From: Eretmocerus hayati | Lineage: Eukaryota > Arthropoda > Insecta > Hymenoptera > Aphelinidae | NCBI GenBank assembly: GCA_029851415.1 | Contig: CM056744.1 | Coordinates: forward strand, 62,738,172 to 62,802,171 | Direction of reading: 5' to 3' | Length of the DNA stretch: 64,000 nucleotides | Part shown: one piece after another, positions 31,621 through 41,739 of the stretch | Layout: the number at the start of each line of letters is the position of its first letter | How positions within the stretch are numbered: the stretch's first letter is position 1 | Translations under genes and position numbers: made by a program | The notes under the pieces: generated by a model | Databases searched by the model: none | The model's input: only the letters and a program-made list of their open reading frames with translations | What the model was told of the DNA's origin: nothing

Positions 31621-33235
31621 ACAGAACTTTTCACATTTGGGTTGCTGTGGGGTGAAATTTTTTTTCTCGTGGCACGCGTCTGGAACCAATTCTGCTGGTT
31701 AGTAGGACCTTCAAAATAAGTGGAAAAATACATGCCCATTGGTTTGGCAGGATGTTATTTCTGTAATTGATGAATACCATGATTAGCAGTTTGAGATCCA
31801 TTGAGCGCGCTTGATTGGATTCTAATCTTCGCATACACCTCAGGCGAAAGCTATTCCAAACACAGATACTTAGTATATTTCACTAGTTTCCTGTTTTCTG
31901 ACCATGTTGGACAAGTGGGAGTACTCCAGTTCCACCTATCCGCGTTTTGGCGTCCCCGTCCCTGTTTTTACAGGAATCATCATAAAATTTCTGAATCGAG
32001 TCTAAATCGAAAATTATGGAGAAGAAATGGATTCTCTAGTGTTTTATAGCTGCTTTCGAGCTTCATATGAACGATTGCAATGTTATAGAAGCGCTCACAT
32101 GATCTCGATCACATGTGTTTTGATCGATAAAATTTTTGTAATGCTTCTTATACGAACAACATTCGATGCCAGGACCTAAAAACTGTGAGATATTGTTTGT
32201 ACTGAAAAGGAAGAATGGGCAAAACATTCCAGGAGCGTGCTCTTCTTCCCCTTCCCATGACATGAGAATTTGACCTTTTTCAGTCGAATGGGCGCATGAA
32301 TTTACTCATCTTCTTGAGGCTGTCATTTCAGCGCAGTTGGTCGCACGCACCTAAATGAACGGGATATAATTGGTGTTGTTTGAAGCTATCAAAATTCGTT
32401 TTGATCATGTACTTATCGCAAATGTTATTTTTTTCATAAGCTAAGTACGGGAGATCTCAACTTTCCGTGAAAACTCGGTTCCGCGACTACGACGTTCATT
32501 CATGATTGCCATGTCAAAGGCACGTGACTAAAACCAATGCTCCCTCAAATATAAGGTGTCTAGATGGTCACTGGATTTTGGCAGAATTCTTCGAGCAATG
32601 TTATTTCCACAGCTGGCTTAAAAAATCAGGAAATGGCGCGAGTACGCTAAGAGGTACCCGAAAAATGAGGGTTGCGGGCCGTCCTGCGCATAGTTAGTTT
32701 CGTTTCACAGAACAACGAATCGAGTATAGATTCAGAGGCCCTGGAACCTATCAAATTCAGCTTCGACAACTAGACGAACATTTGAGGGTTCAGAGACAGC
32801 GTGCAGTACTCACAATGACCAAAGTTCTGTGGAATCTCTCATATACCATTCTAGCTCGGTCACAAAAATTCCTGGATATGTTTTATCACACATTATCACT
32901 TAATATGCGCGAAAGAATGAAAAATTGGGGAAAGCATGCTGAGGCTTCATTTTCAACTTCTGGGTTCTTGGACAGAAAATGTGTAAGTTTGCGCGGTTTG
33001 CCCATATATCTTCGACGCACTCCCGTTCTATGACTATTATTTGAAGAGCATTTTTGGGAAGGCCGACAACTATATCTCGTCGTATGAAAATGGAGTAATA
33101 CGTGATTTTCAATGATTTCTCTGGAGTGCCGATCATAATTCCTTGATCATGATCGGCACTCAAAATTCGACACATTTTTACTTTCATAACCCACCTGTGA
33201 TTCTTGAAAGAATTCGATCGCTCCGAGGAGAACGG
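31621..33235. other. Intergenic DNA, nothing recognised
   Basis: Short frames up to 113 codons without start context, domain or splice support. No repeat structure noted beyond local AT-richness. Confidence 0.4.
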
Positions 33236-33530
33236 AACCATCTGAAAACGTCAGAGTTGAAATAAGCGATCCGAATGTTTTTGGTGAGGGACTATCTTAA
33301 AATTGTTTGGTTGGAAAGAACGTCCCAAAAGTGTAAGATTTGAAAGGAACTATCTGGAAAAGTTTATTTCAGAACAGAACTATCTGTGAATTTCCAATAG
33401 GAGGAACTATCCAAGAAATTGTGGTTGAAAGGAACTGTCTAAAAACGTCTGATGTCAGGAAAGGAGTATTCGGAAATCCTTGGCTGAAAGAAACTATCTA
33501 AAAATTCTCGGTTGGAAGGAACTGCGGTTA
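33236..33530. repeat. Degenerate minisatellite GGAACTATCT
   Basis: Seven or more units of 35-45 bp share GGAACTATCT-AAAA followed by a GGTTGAAA-like block. The inverse (AGATAGTTCTT, AGATAGTTCC) appears as a second block at about 34995-35215, so the two flank 33.5-35.0 kb as inverted repeats. Confidence 0.6.
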
Positions 33531-34994
33531 ACCCGGGTTACTTTGAACCTTTTTCTGAAATTTTCGCTCGTGATTTCCCTGTAACTTGTATTTTTCACAT
33601 CAGAAGAGCATCGTATCTGGGGTCGATTGAGAGTTTATCGTCTTAGCTTCCGATTGCGCCGCAGAAGATCCAATTGAATGTTCTGGACAGATGCTATGAG
33701 AATTTGAAGAGTGTTCAAAGTTCGACCCCCTTGTTAGGGTAACTTTGAACACTCGTAACATTAAACGTAAGATCCTTGCTAGCAGAAGTCATAATGCTCT
33801 TTGTTAATCTTCATAATTTGAAAACTTGATTTGCTGATACATTTGCTTAATAGGAACTATCTAACATTTTTTGGTTCAAAGGAAGTATCTAGGAGACGGT
33901 ATATTTGATACAAGGGCGCAAACGATGGTTTTGGCACTTCGAGTGACTTTTTTAGGACCGAACCGCAGGTGAGGGTCTAAATAGTCACGAGAAAGCGAAA
34001 ACCATTGCGCCCGAGTATCATACTACGTTTTTCGTTCTTCTGTGAGCAAATGAGAAACGACAAACAATGTGCGAATGACTCATTTGCGCACAGACGATCA
34101 GAGATATAACAACTATCTCAAGATGTGAATAATGTAAAATCCGTTTTTGAACGTCTCTCAAAGTGGTTCTGGTTTCGAGATCTAACTGATCCAGTGAGGG
34201 TATTTCTTTCTCAAAATATTACACGATAACCCAAAAATGATGACAAACAGCCCACTTCAGGACATCTGATCCTTATTTTCGCCAGAGTTTGACTCAATAT
34301 CGGAATAGCTTTCGAGAATGAAGGCAGCTGACCTTGGACTGGTCTGTTCCTCATCATTTTCGGATTATCGTGTAATATTTTGAGAGAAGAACACTTGCAG
34401 GGAATTTGTTGTATCTCAATCTTAGATCCGTTTAGAGAGACGTTCAAAAACGGATTTTGGAGGTTTTTCATGAGCTCGAAAATGTTATCGGTCTCAAAAC
34501 GATCCAACAATTTCTCCAAAATAGGCAGGAGTTCGTACCGTGCCCGAAAAATTGCGAAAAATAGTATGTTACGAAACGACTTCGATTCTTCACGCACTGC
34601 CGGAAATTTTTACACACGAGCGTAACAACTGTACGCATTGGTGCGTAAAGTGTTACTCGAGTGTGTAAAGTTCCCGACAGTGCGTAAAGTATCGAAGTCG
34701 TTTCGTACGATATTTTTCGCAATTCGATGTGCGTGAAGTTTTTCCTCACGCACCGAAAAAATGATGTTTACGCACTAAATTAACGCACATGGTTGCGATA
34801 AGTCATTCTTCTGACTCGTGTGTCTCTGGTATAACACATAGGACGGGGAATACAGAAAACGGATTCGAAAGTTCTCGATATGAGCTACATAATGCGACCG
34901 AGCAGAGCTCTCTACGACCAATAGGTTCTTAGATATCCAACTCTGAAAATCATCAGTTCGATTCCCAGGTGTCCTCAGACTTTTGACCGGTAAT
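33531..34994. repeat. Inverted-repeat-rich interval between minisatellite blocks
   Basis: Contains several hairpins: AAAATCCGTTTTTGAACGTC at about 34136 against its complement at 34436-34457; CAAAATATTACACGATAA at 34213 against 34363-34382; and a 170-bp hairpin at 34545-34715 (GCGAAAAATA, GAAACGACTTCGAT, CACTGCCGG and complements) with repeated GCGTAAA motifs. A 128-codon minus frame (34211-34597) overlaps these hairpins and is not supported as a gene. Confidence 0.5.
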
Positions 34995-35215
34995 GTATAC
35001 AGATAGTTTCTTCCCGAAAGCAGACATTCTTTAGATAGTTCTTCTTCACCGAAAATCCACAGATAGTCCTTGTTTGGAATGAATTTTTTTAGATAGTTTT
35101 TTCTAATCATACACTCTTGGATCGTTCCTCTCACCCAGTAATTTTTAAACAGTTCTTTCCTTGGAGAATTTTCGGATAGTCCTTTTCAACTCTGACGTTT
35201 CCAGATAGTTCCTTC
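34995..35215. repeat. Second minisatellite block, inverted
   Basis: At least six AGATAGTTC-type units, reverse complement of the block at 33236-33530. Confidence 0.6.
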
Positions 35216-36049
35216 CTCATCTTAGCCATCGAATTTGTTCAAAGATCACGGATGGGTTATGGAAGTAAAAAAGTTTTGAATTTTGAGTGCCGCCCGTCAT
35301 CAAGAAATTTTGATTAGACACATAACCGAAGACATGACTCACTACATTTTGATACTTCCTGCTATACTTTTCTGCATCTCCCAAATGCTTCTGGGACAAC
35401 ACTCGTAGATCGGGAGTACTGTTCTCCTATCTGAACCGACACAATTGTGTAACACCAATGACTATTTCGAGGCCCCTTCACAGTTTCATGGGTTTTTCAC
35501 TCTCCAGGGCCGTTATCTATTGAACCATAGTCTTGCCTCATTCTATGCTCGCTCACGTCACGTGATGGCATTGAGCTTGTTTCTCGGTTGAGATAAATAA
35601 TAGTCCCCCAAATGAAGGCCTGCACTGCGTCGCTACTCGGCCCACCGCACCTACTATTTATATGACGCACTGCGCCGCTCATCTTCAGAATTCATTCGGT
35701 CCTCAAGCATTAGGCTTTCGTACATTCTATAGGAAATAAAGTTCTTAACCTCTTAAAAGGACTTGTGTTGTAATTTCACTTCACCACGAGCGGGTTGGTG
35801 TAGAATTAAAGGACGACTATTGATGGCAGCGGCGGGATTACACCAACACAAAGCCAGCCGCTCCAAGAACATTGGAGCTCACCTAGTCTGGAATTTGGAC
35901 CCCCGTGGGAATGAAATAGCCCGCTTTGGACGTAGATCTTGCTCCTACGTCTTAAAGGACGTAATAAGTCATCGAGGAAAAGAAAAGGTACATTTGGAAT
36001 TCTACCTATTTCTCGATATACTCCATCTTCAGATTTCTCAATTAGAATG

Positions 36050-37290
36050 GAGAATGTTCGAAAACTCGCGAATGTTACCGCTAATTTTATAAAACCAAAA
36101 AATGAGGATGATCTTATATCCCAAGATGGGGAAAATTGAAGTGAGAGTGATGTAAGTTATCGAATGCTTTTTGACCAATTACAAAAGTAGGTTGATGAAA
36201 TAAAAGCTTTATATACTGAAAAGTTGGAAAATCTTGAAGCCATGCGTCGTCAAGCTTTTGACGATCACGCAGTGCTAACGAACCATTATACGGCAAAAAT
36301 GGTTCTTGATTGGATTCAAGAATATGATGGATCCACAGACGTAGAAGCATTCATGAAACAAATGCAGAGAGCCCTTGATGAGCTTCAATCCAAAGAGGAA
36401 AAAGAACACTTGGTGTTCTCAGTTCTTGCAAAAAAGCTCAGAGGTAGAGTCCAAATTTTGGTCAATCGGTATAAAGTGGACGACTTGTATTCTCTTGCCG
36501 AGTGTCTCCGTGTCCATTATGGTGTCCAAGAGCGCGATCACGACCAATTAACTGAGGAACGTAATCACGTTCGACAGAAAATAAATGAGACAGTTGAGGC
36601 TTACTCAAGAAGATATCTTGGAATGGATAGAAAATACAGATAAGTATTCATAATATGAGTGCCAAGGAACGAGAAGTATTCCGTTCTAGAGAACGAAGAA
36701 TTTCCAAAAAACATTTTATTCGTGGTTTAAAAATTGAGATATGCACTGACGTTGAATTAGAAAGGCCTCATAATTTAAAATCCGCATTTTTGGCCTCTCC
36801 AAGCCAAGAAAAACATCTACAAGAGGATGAAATAATAAGGAGGATGGATTATTGTCTTCTGCAATCCCGACAACAGCACACTGCTCCGAAACGCGAGAAT
36901 CTTCCTAAAACTCCTTATACTCAGAGAAATACGGATACCAAGCCCAATACCAATCACCATGATCGGATTAAGATACCGTATTGTAATAACTGTAAAAACC
37001 AAGGTCATTCAGAGGAATGGTGTTTTATCAAAAATGGATTACAACGTGATGGAAATTTTCCAAAACTTCCATCCCACAACAGGGACCCTCCGGCCAGGAA
37101 ATACGGGGACAAGGACGCACCAATACACCCGACGGATCGAGATTACGAGAATTTCGAAACTCACGATCCGCAGGACTCTATCAAATGGGATCCACAGAAA
37201 GACATTGGTTCATCTACCTATCTTTCGGAGGAGTCACGAAACGTATCTGTGAGATGCTCGTCGACACCGCAGCACCTGTTTCAACAATAA
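36050..37290 (+). pseudogene. gag of the Ty3/gypsy remnant, broken
   Basis: Frame 2 from ATG 36050 carries a capsid-like region (WIQEYDGSTDVEAFMKQMQR, LRGRVQILVNRY) to 36643, with two in-frame stops (36137 and 36187). A frame change near 36645 continues in frame 1 (36655-37290) with the retroviral-type zinc knuckle CNNCKNQGHSEEWC (CX2CX4HX4C, about 36984-37025). The break and stops make it non-functional. Spacing of capsid and knuckle is typical of Ty3/gypsy Gag. Confidence 0.8.
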
Positions 37291-37625
37291 AAGACAGATT
37301 CTTGAATTTTGACCAGTGTGAACCTGAACTCTTGAAGAAAGATGATCGCCCTCTCGGAAGTGTCATCGACTGCACTCATGCCATGCTAGGTAAATGTAAA
37401 TTAGAACTATACGGGATCAAGCATAAGTTCAACGTGTGCCGCAACGACTTCCCGTTACCTGAAGACGGTATCATTGGGAGAGACTGGCTTCAGAAATATC
37501 ATGCTCACATTAACAGTGCCGACGAAACAGTGTCTGTAATAGCTCATAATAAAGTGAGAGTGACTCTGAAATTCAACGAAAACCGAGAGTCATTCAACCT
37601 GCTTGGACCTCGATCGAAGAAATAG
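37185..37625 (+). pseudogene. Aspartic protease domain of the Ty3/gypsy remnant
   Basis: In the pol frame, overlapping the end of gag: MLVDTAAPVSTI holds the catalytic DT followed by AA instead of the usual SG/TG, and IIGRDWL is the usual closing motif (about 37470-37490). The overlap of gag and pro frames is typical of programmed frameshifting. The change after DT and the downstream frame breaks suggest an inactive copy. Confidence 0.75.
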
Positions 37626-37630
37626 TAAGC

Positions 37631-38091
37631 ATGCGAGATGGCGAGTATATACTAGATGGTGGAGGGATTGCCCCTGGTATTTATTCATTCCAAGAGGGTG
37701 AGGGTGAAATTTGTTATATCAATAATACAGACAAAGATCAGTATGTTTATACATCAAATTGGGAAGCAACCTTTCTCTCTCTGAATATTGCAGCGAACAA
37801 GCTGATGGATATCGTGGCGTATTGGACAACAAAATCAGTATAGATGAAAGAAAAGGATTGCTGAAGCAACTCTACTTTAAAAAGGATCCAGCGTCTCGAA
37901 TTTTTTATTGTAAAATGAATCTTGGTCTACAAGATAAACTTGAACGTCTTGCGGAATTAGAAAAGATTAGCAGATTGTCTCATCTAGAAAAATTAGAGCG
38001 AGAATGTATTTTAAAATTAATTTTAGAATTTGAGGATATATACTGTCTCAAAAGAGATAAAACTATTTCAGACGCATATTATAACAATTGA
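37631..38091 (+). pseudogene. Pol linker before RT, frameshifted and truncated
   Basis: Two overlapping frames (37631-37843 and 37759-38091) cover the spacer between protease and RT. The end (LKLILEFEDIYCLKRDK) matches the usual pre-RT motif of gypsy Pol. The RT itself is missing. Confidence 0.6.
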
Positions 38092-38236
38092 GAGACAAGG
38101 AGAGCCCCCCCCCCCCACAAAATCCCTATATCAGGCTTGCTAACATAAAATCGAAATCAGGGTTGCCAACCTCACGTTACAAATGTCCCTAGACGAATGC
38201 AGAAGTCCCTAGATTTGTATTCATTGTGCGTATATA

Positions 38237-39289
38237 TGTTACCATGAAAGCCCGAAATCCGTGATTGCCGGGCGTTCACTAGTGGATCCTAAGATTCACT
38301 GGTCGAGGCCAGTGAATGCTGACATTCCCTAGTGAAAGCCCGGAATTCGTAGCTGATATCGTTGCTGAGGCCATATTTCGGGCTTTCACTAGTGATTGTC
38401 AGCATTCACTGCCTATCGACCAGTGATTGTCAGCACTCACTGACCCGGACCAGTCAATGTCGGAGATCGGAAGAATGGGGAATGGAAGTCGAATAAAGTG
38501 TCGAGCACATTGTCTCATTATCCCAAGTTTCCGAGGCGGGTTGGAATATAGAACAATCAAGGGATAGAGTTCAATACTCTTAACCTATCCGTACGAACCC
38601 TCACTCTGTGGCAACTCCGGAAAGAGTAAGTTTCACTCTTTTGGAGTGAAGTTTTCACGCGGGCCCCAGCGAATCTCATTATTTCTGAGTTGCCACGAGA
38701 AGGGGATTCACTCAGAAAGGTGAAGGAAGTATGGCCTCTTCATTCATCACCCATCGAATGAGGCCAGGAGTTCCTGAGTTTCTAACCTTGATGGGAGTCG
38801 TGGCGCGCAAAATTGAAAAGACAATTGTGTCAGCATGAACAGTGTGTCATTAATACTCATAAGTAAAATGTTTATGTCACTCATTGACAGCTGTTTTCTA
38901 TGGGGTATTTCTGAGATCGACAAGTATTTGGCAAGACATTTTATTGACAACTCCTCATTGATGGACAATCGATATTTCTCCATATTTTAACCTGCCTCGG
39001 AAACTTGGGATAATGAGACAATGTGTTTGACATTTTATTCGACTTCCATCCCCCAATTCTTCCGACCTCCGTCAGTGAATGCTGACGTTCACTGGTCGAT
39101 GCCCAGTGAATGCTGACAATCACTGGTCGAGACCAGTGAATGCTGACAATCACTGGTCAATGGCCAGTGAATGCTGACAATCACTAGTGAAAGCCCGAAA
39201 TATGGCCTCAGCAACGATATCAGCTACGAATTCCGAGCTTTCACTAGTGAATGCCCGGCAATCACGGATTTCGGGCTTTCACGGTAACA
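38237..39289. mobile_element. Foldback MITE, 1053 bp, with 30-bp minisatellite
   Basis: Terminal inverted repeats TGTTACCATGAAAGCCCG and CGGGCTTTCACGGTAACA extend over more than 250 bp. It is flanked by TATA (38233-38236 and 39290-39293), and the sister repeat at 17185-17200 gives the empty site. The right arm has four tandem units of CCAGTGAATGCTGACAATCA-type (39070-39185), each itself partly palindromic. The centre shares TGGCAACTCCG/GAGTTGCCACGA blocks with 19336-19400. No ORF of interest. Confidence 0.8.
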
Positions 39290-39354
39290 TATACGTCTAA
39301 TTGATGGGTAGGTGGATGGGCCGGTGGGTTGGTGGGTTGGCGGGTCGGAAGGTC

Positions 39355-39390
<36 letters not shown>

Positions 39391-39645
39391 TATTTGTGAG
39401 AGTTCGTGGCATCCTCTTTTGTGAGGTAGTCCAATTCACGTACACTTACTAGACGAATATAATGAATATATTCACATTTTACGGCGTGCTGTCTCCGGCT
39501 CGAGCATATGGATTCGTGTTCATATGTGTCAGTATATTTTTGTGTCTTGTGTTTGTGAGTGTGTGTAGAATCCTCTTTTGTGACGCAGCGCGGTACACGA
39601 GATACATCACGTATTTTCCTTACCGCACCAATATATATTGTATAT

Positions 39646-41412
39646 GATGAATTCCACGCCAAAGCGACCTACGGAAAGGGATCATCTCTCAGATTCTTTT
39701 TTAACCTTTTTCATTCGATTCTATGGCCCAAAATAGGAATTTCGGACCACCTATGGGGTCTAAAAAGAATTTCTCCTCTTCATTGCACGCTTATCCGTAA
39801 ACAGACCGAAAATTCATCCTGTAAAAATCGATGCTCTTTTATTCACGAAAATGGGAATATTTCGAATTTTTGAATAGCTATCGATTTGCGGGTTGCGGCA
39901 TCTAAAAGGGCATCAAAAAACCTATCTAAAACGTTGTTGGAAATTTCTTCTCTGTGATTTCGGGGCCTCCTGGATGCAAAAGAGTGTTTCTCACTAAAGT
40001 GTTGATTTCTCAAAAAACCATTTTTTTATCTCTTGAAAATCATATATTTGACGTAAAATTTTGTGTCCTTTTGGAAAAATGGGTTTCAGAGAAGTTTGGG
40101 GCGATCCAAGTGACTTATGAGCCATTTTTTGAAAATTCGATTTTTTCGGTTCCAGAAAAGGGCGATTTTCTGCGCATGCGCACAAACGTAGACTTTCGGC
40201 GCCTTTCTCAATGGAAAGACGACCAAATTTCCTATAGAATGACTACCCGCAAAGTTGAAATTCATGCACTGAAACGCGATCTGCAACGATTAATTATATC
40301 GAATCAAAAGCACATAAAAATTCAGCCCATTAACGCCTTTGTGGCGCCTGCTGAGATGACACATTCACGAGATCTTCTCGGGACTCAATTTTGAGCACGA
40401 AATTGACCTGAAAAAAATTCGGATCACATGGTTTCAACGTAAAATTGTATGAACTTTCAAAATGTGCGATGGAAAACCCCGTTTGAGGCGAACCCGAGTT
40501 GCTACATTCAATTTTTTTCCAGAAAATACGATATTTCACATTCAAAATCGCGAAAAATTGAATGTGGCACCTCGGGTTCGCCTCAAACGGGGGTTTTCAT
40601 CGCATATTTTGAAAGTTCATACAATTTTGCGTTGTAACCATGTGGTCCGAATTTTTTTCAGGTCAATTTTGTACTCAAAATTGAGTCCCGAGAAGATCTC
40701 GTAAATGTGTCATCTCAGCAGGCTCTCATGGGCTGAATTTTCATGTGATTTTGATTCGATACAATTAATCGTTGCAGATCCCGTTGCAGTGCATGAATTC
40801 CAACTCTGCGGGTAGTCATTTGATAGAAAATTTTGTCGTCTTTCTATTGAGAGTGGCGCCGAAAGTCTACCTTTGTGCTCATGCGCAGAGAATCGCCTTT
40901 TTCTGAAACCGAAAAAATTGAATTTTCAAATAATGGCTCATAAGTCTTTTGGATCGCCCCAAACTCCTCTGGAACCCATTTTTTCAAAAGAACACAAAAT
41001 TTTACTTCAAATATCTGATTTTCAAAAGATAAAAAAATGGCTTCTTGAGAAATTAACACTTTAGTGAAGAACACTTTTTTGCCTCCAGGAGGCCCCCAAA
41101 TCACAGAGAAAGAATTTCCAACAACGTTCTCGATAGGTTTTTTGACGCCCTTACAGATGCCGCAACCTGCGAATCGATAGCTATTCAAAAACTCGAAATA
41201 TTTCCATTTCCGTGAATAAAAGAGCATACATTTTTACACGATGAATTTTCGGTCTGTTTACGGATGTGCGTGCAATGGAGAGGAGAAACTTTTCTTGGAC
41301 CCCATAGGTGGTCCGAAATGCCTATTTTGGGCCATAGTATTGAATGAAAAACGTTAAAAAAGAATCTAAAAGATGACCCCTTTCCGTAGGTCGCTTTGGC
41401 GTGGAATTCATC
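39646..41412. mobile_element. Kilobase palindrome FB1 (1767 bp)
   Basis: Ends GATGAATTCCACGCCAAAGC and complement. Two arms of about 860 bp match at roughly 93 percent by eye around a loop of only some 40 bp near 40535. Flanked by ATAT on both sides (39642-39645 and 41413-41416). A second full copy with its own duplication is at 57447-59225. No transposase. A 4-bp duplication is compatible with Sola or Chapaev-type elements, but assignment is open. Confidence 0.85.
39954..40394 (+). CDS. ORF in palindrome arm, 146 codons, unknown
   Basis: An open frame in the left arm of FB1, starting MISGPPGCKRVFLTK and ending ALKRDL..FVAPAEMTHSRD. Homologous frames occur in all four arms of the two palindromes: 40844-41227 (minus, 127 codons), 57755-58195 (plus, 146 codons) and 58476-58760 (minus, 94 codons). 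No domain, signal peptide or catalytic motif was recognised. It may be an accident of a stop-poor arm sequence kept by young age, or a remnant of a coding parent. Confidence 0.25.
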   Translation: MISGPPGCKRVFLTKVLISQKTIFLSLENHIFDVKFCVLLEKWVSEKFGAIQVTYEPFFENSIFSVPEKGDFLRMRTNVDFRRLSQWKDDQISYRMTTRKVEIHALKRDLQRLIISNQKHIKIQPINAFVAPAEMTHSRDLLGTQF

Positions 41413-41416
41413 ATAT

Positions 41417-41504
41417 CGTCGCCCCCGACGAAGAAAAACACGTCCCCATTCAAAAATGCATTGGGAGAACAATGGGAGGTGTTTCTCTTCTTCGGGGGCG
41501 ACGA
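41417..41504. mobile_element. 88-bp hairpin insertion
   Basis: CGTCGCCCCCGACGAAGAAA and its near complement enclose a short loop, flanked by ATAT at 41413-41416 and 41505-41508. It is absent from the sister repeat at 16855-16870, so it is an insertion. It is a very short MITE next to the right end of FB1. Confidence 0.6.
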
Positions 41505-41739
41505 TATATTGACGTTTTCACTGCGTGTGGGAACCGGCTCGAGGATATAAAAAATTCGAGCTTGTATGTATGTGTGTGTGTGTGTTTGAATATGAGAGTC
41601 GTTATCTATTTATATTCAGAAGGTTCATGAATTGATGATTCATCAAATTTTCTATTTAATTTCTGAATTTTTTGCAAAGTTTCGGTGGTGGCCCAATTAT
41701 CGAACTATGATTTAAATCATTTGAGAAAGAGAAAAATTG

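Larger units (their letters stand above)
35450..38095 (+). mobile_element. Truncated Ty3/gypsy-type LTR retrotransposon
   Basis: A probable 5' LTR occupies about 35450-35820: an AATAAA signal at 35732 and a TGGCAGCGGCGGGA primer-site-like sequence at 35824. Gag and protease follow (36050-37625), then a pre-RT linker (to 38091). The element stops where a C-run begins at 38105, and no 3' LTR is seen. The LTR start is not fixed because there is no second copy to compare. Insect relatives include errantivirus-like elements; no env is present. Confidence 0.65.
38112..41610 (-). repeat. CA-rich tandem repeat, copy 2, split by three insertions
   Basis: Inverted relative to 16655-17305. Segments 38112-38236, 39290-39645 and 41505-41610 align in order to the first copy (AGGCTTGCTAACATAA, TCCCTAGATTTGT, GATGGGTAGGTGG, GACGAATATAATG, AACCGGCTCGAGGATAT). 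The insertions are 38237-39289, 39646-41412 and 41417-41504. Includes a (GT)n run near 39356-39388. Confidence 0.75.

Noticed and set aside
34211..34597. 128-codon minus-strand ORF as a gene
   Set aside because: It overlaps two inverted-repeat pairs, has no recognisable domain and no splice or polyadenylation support.
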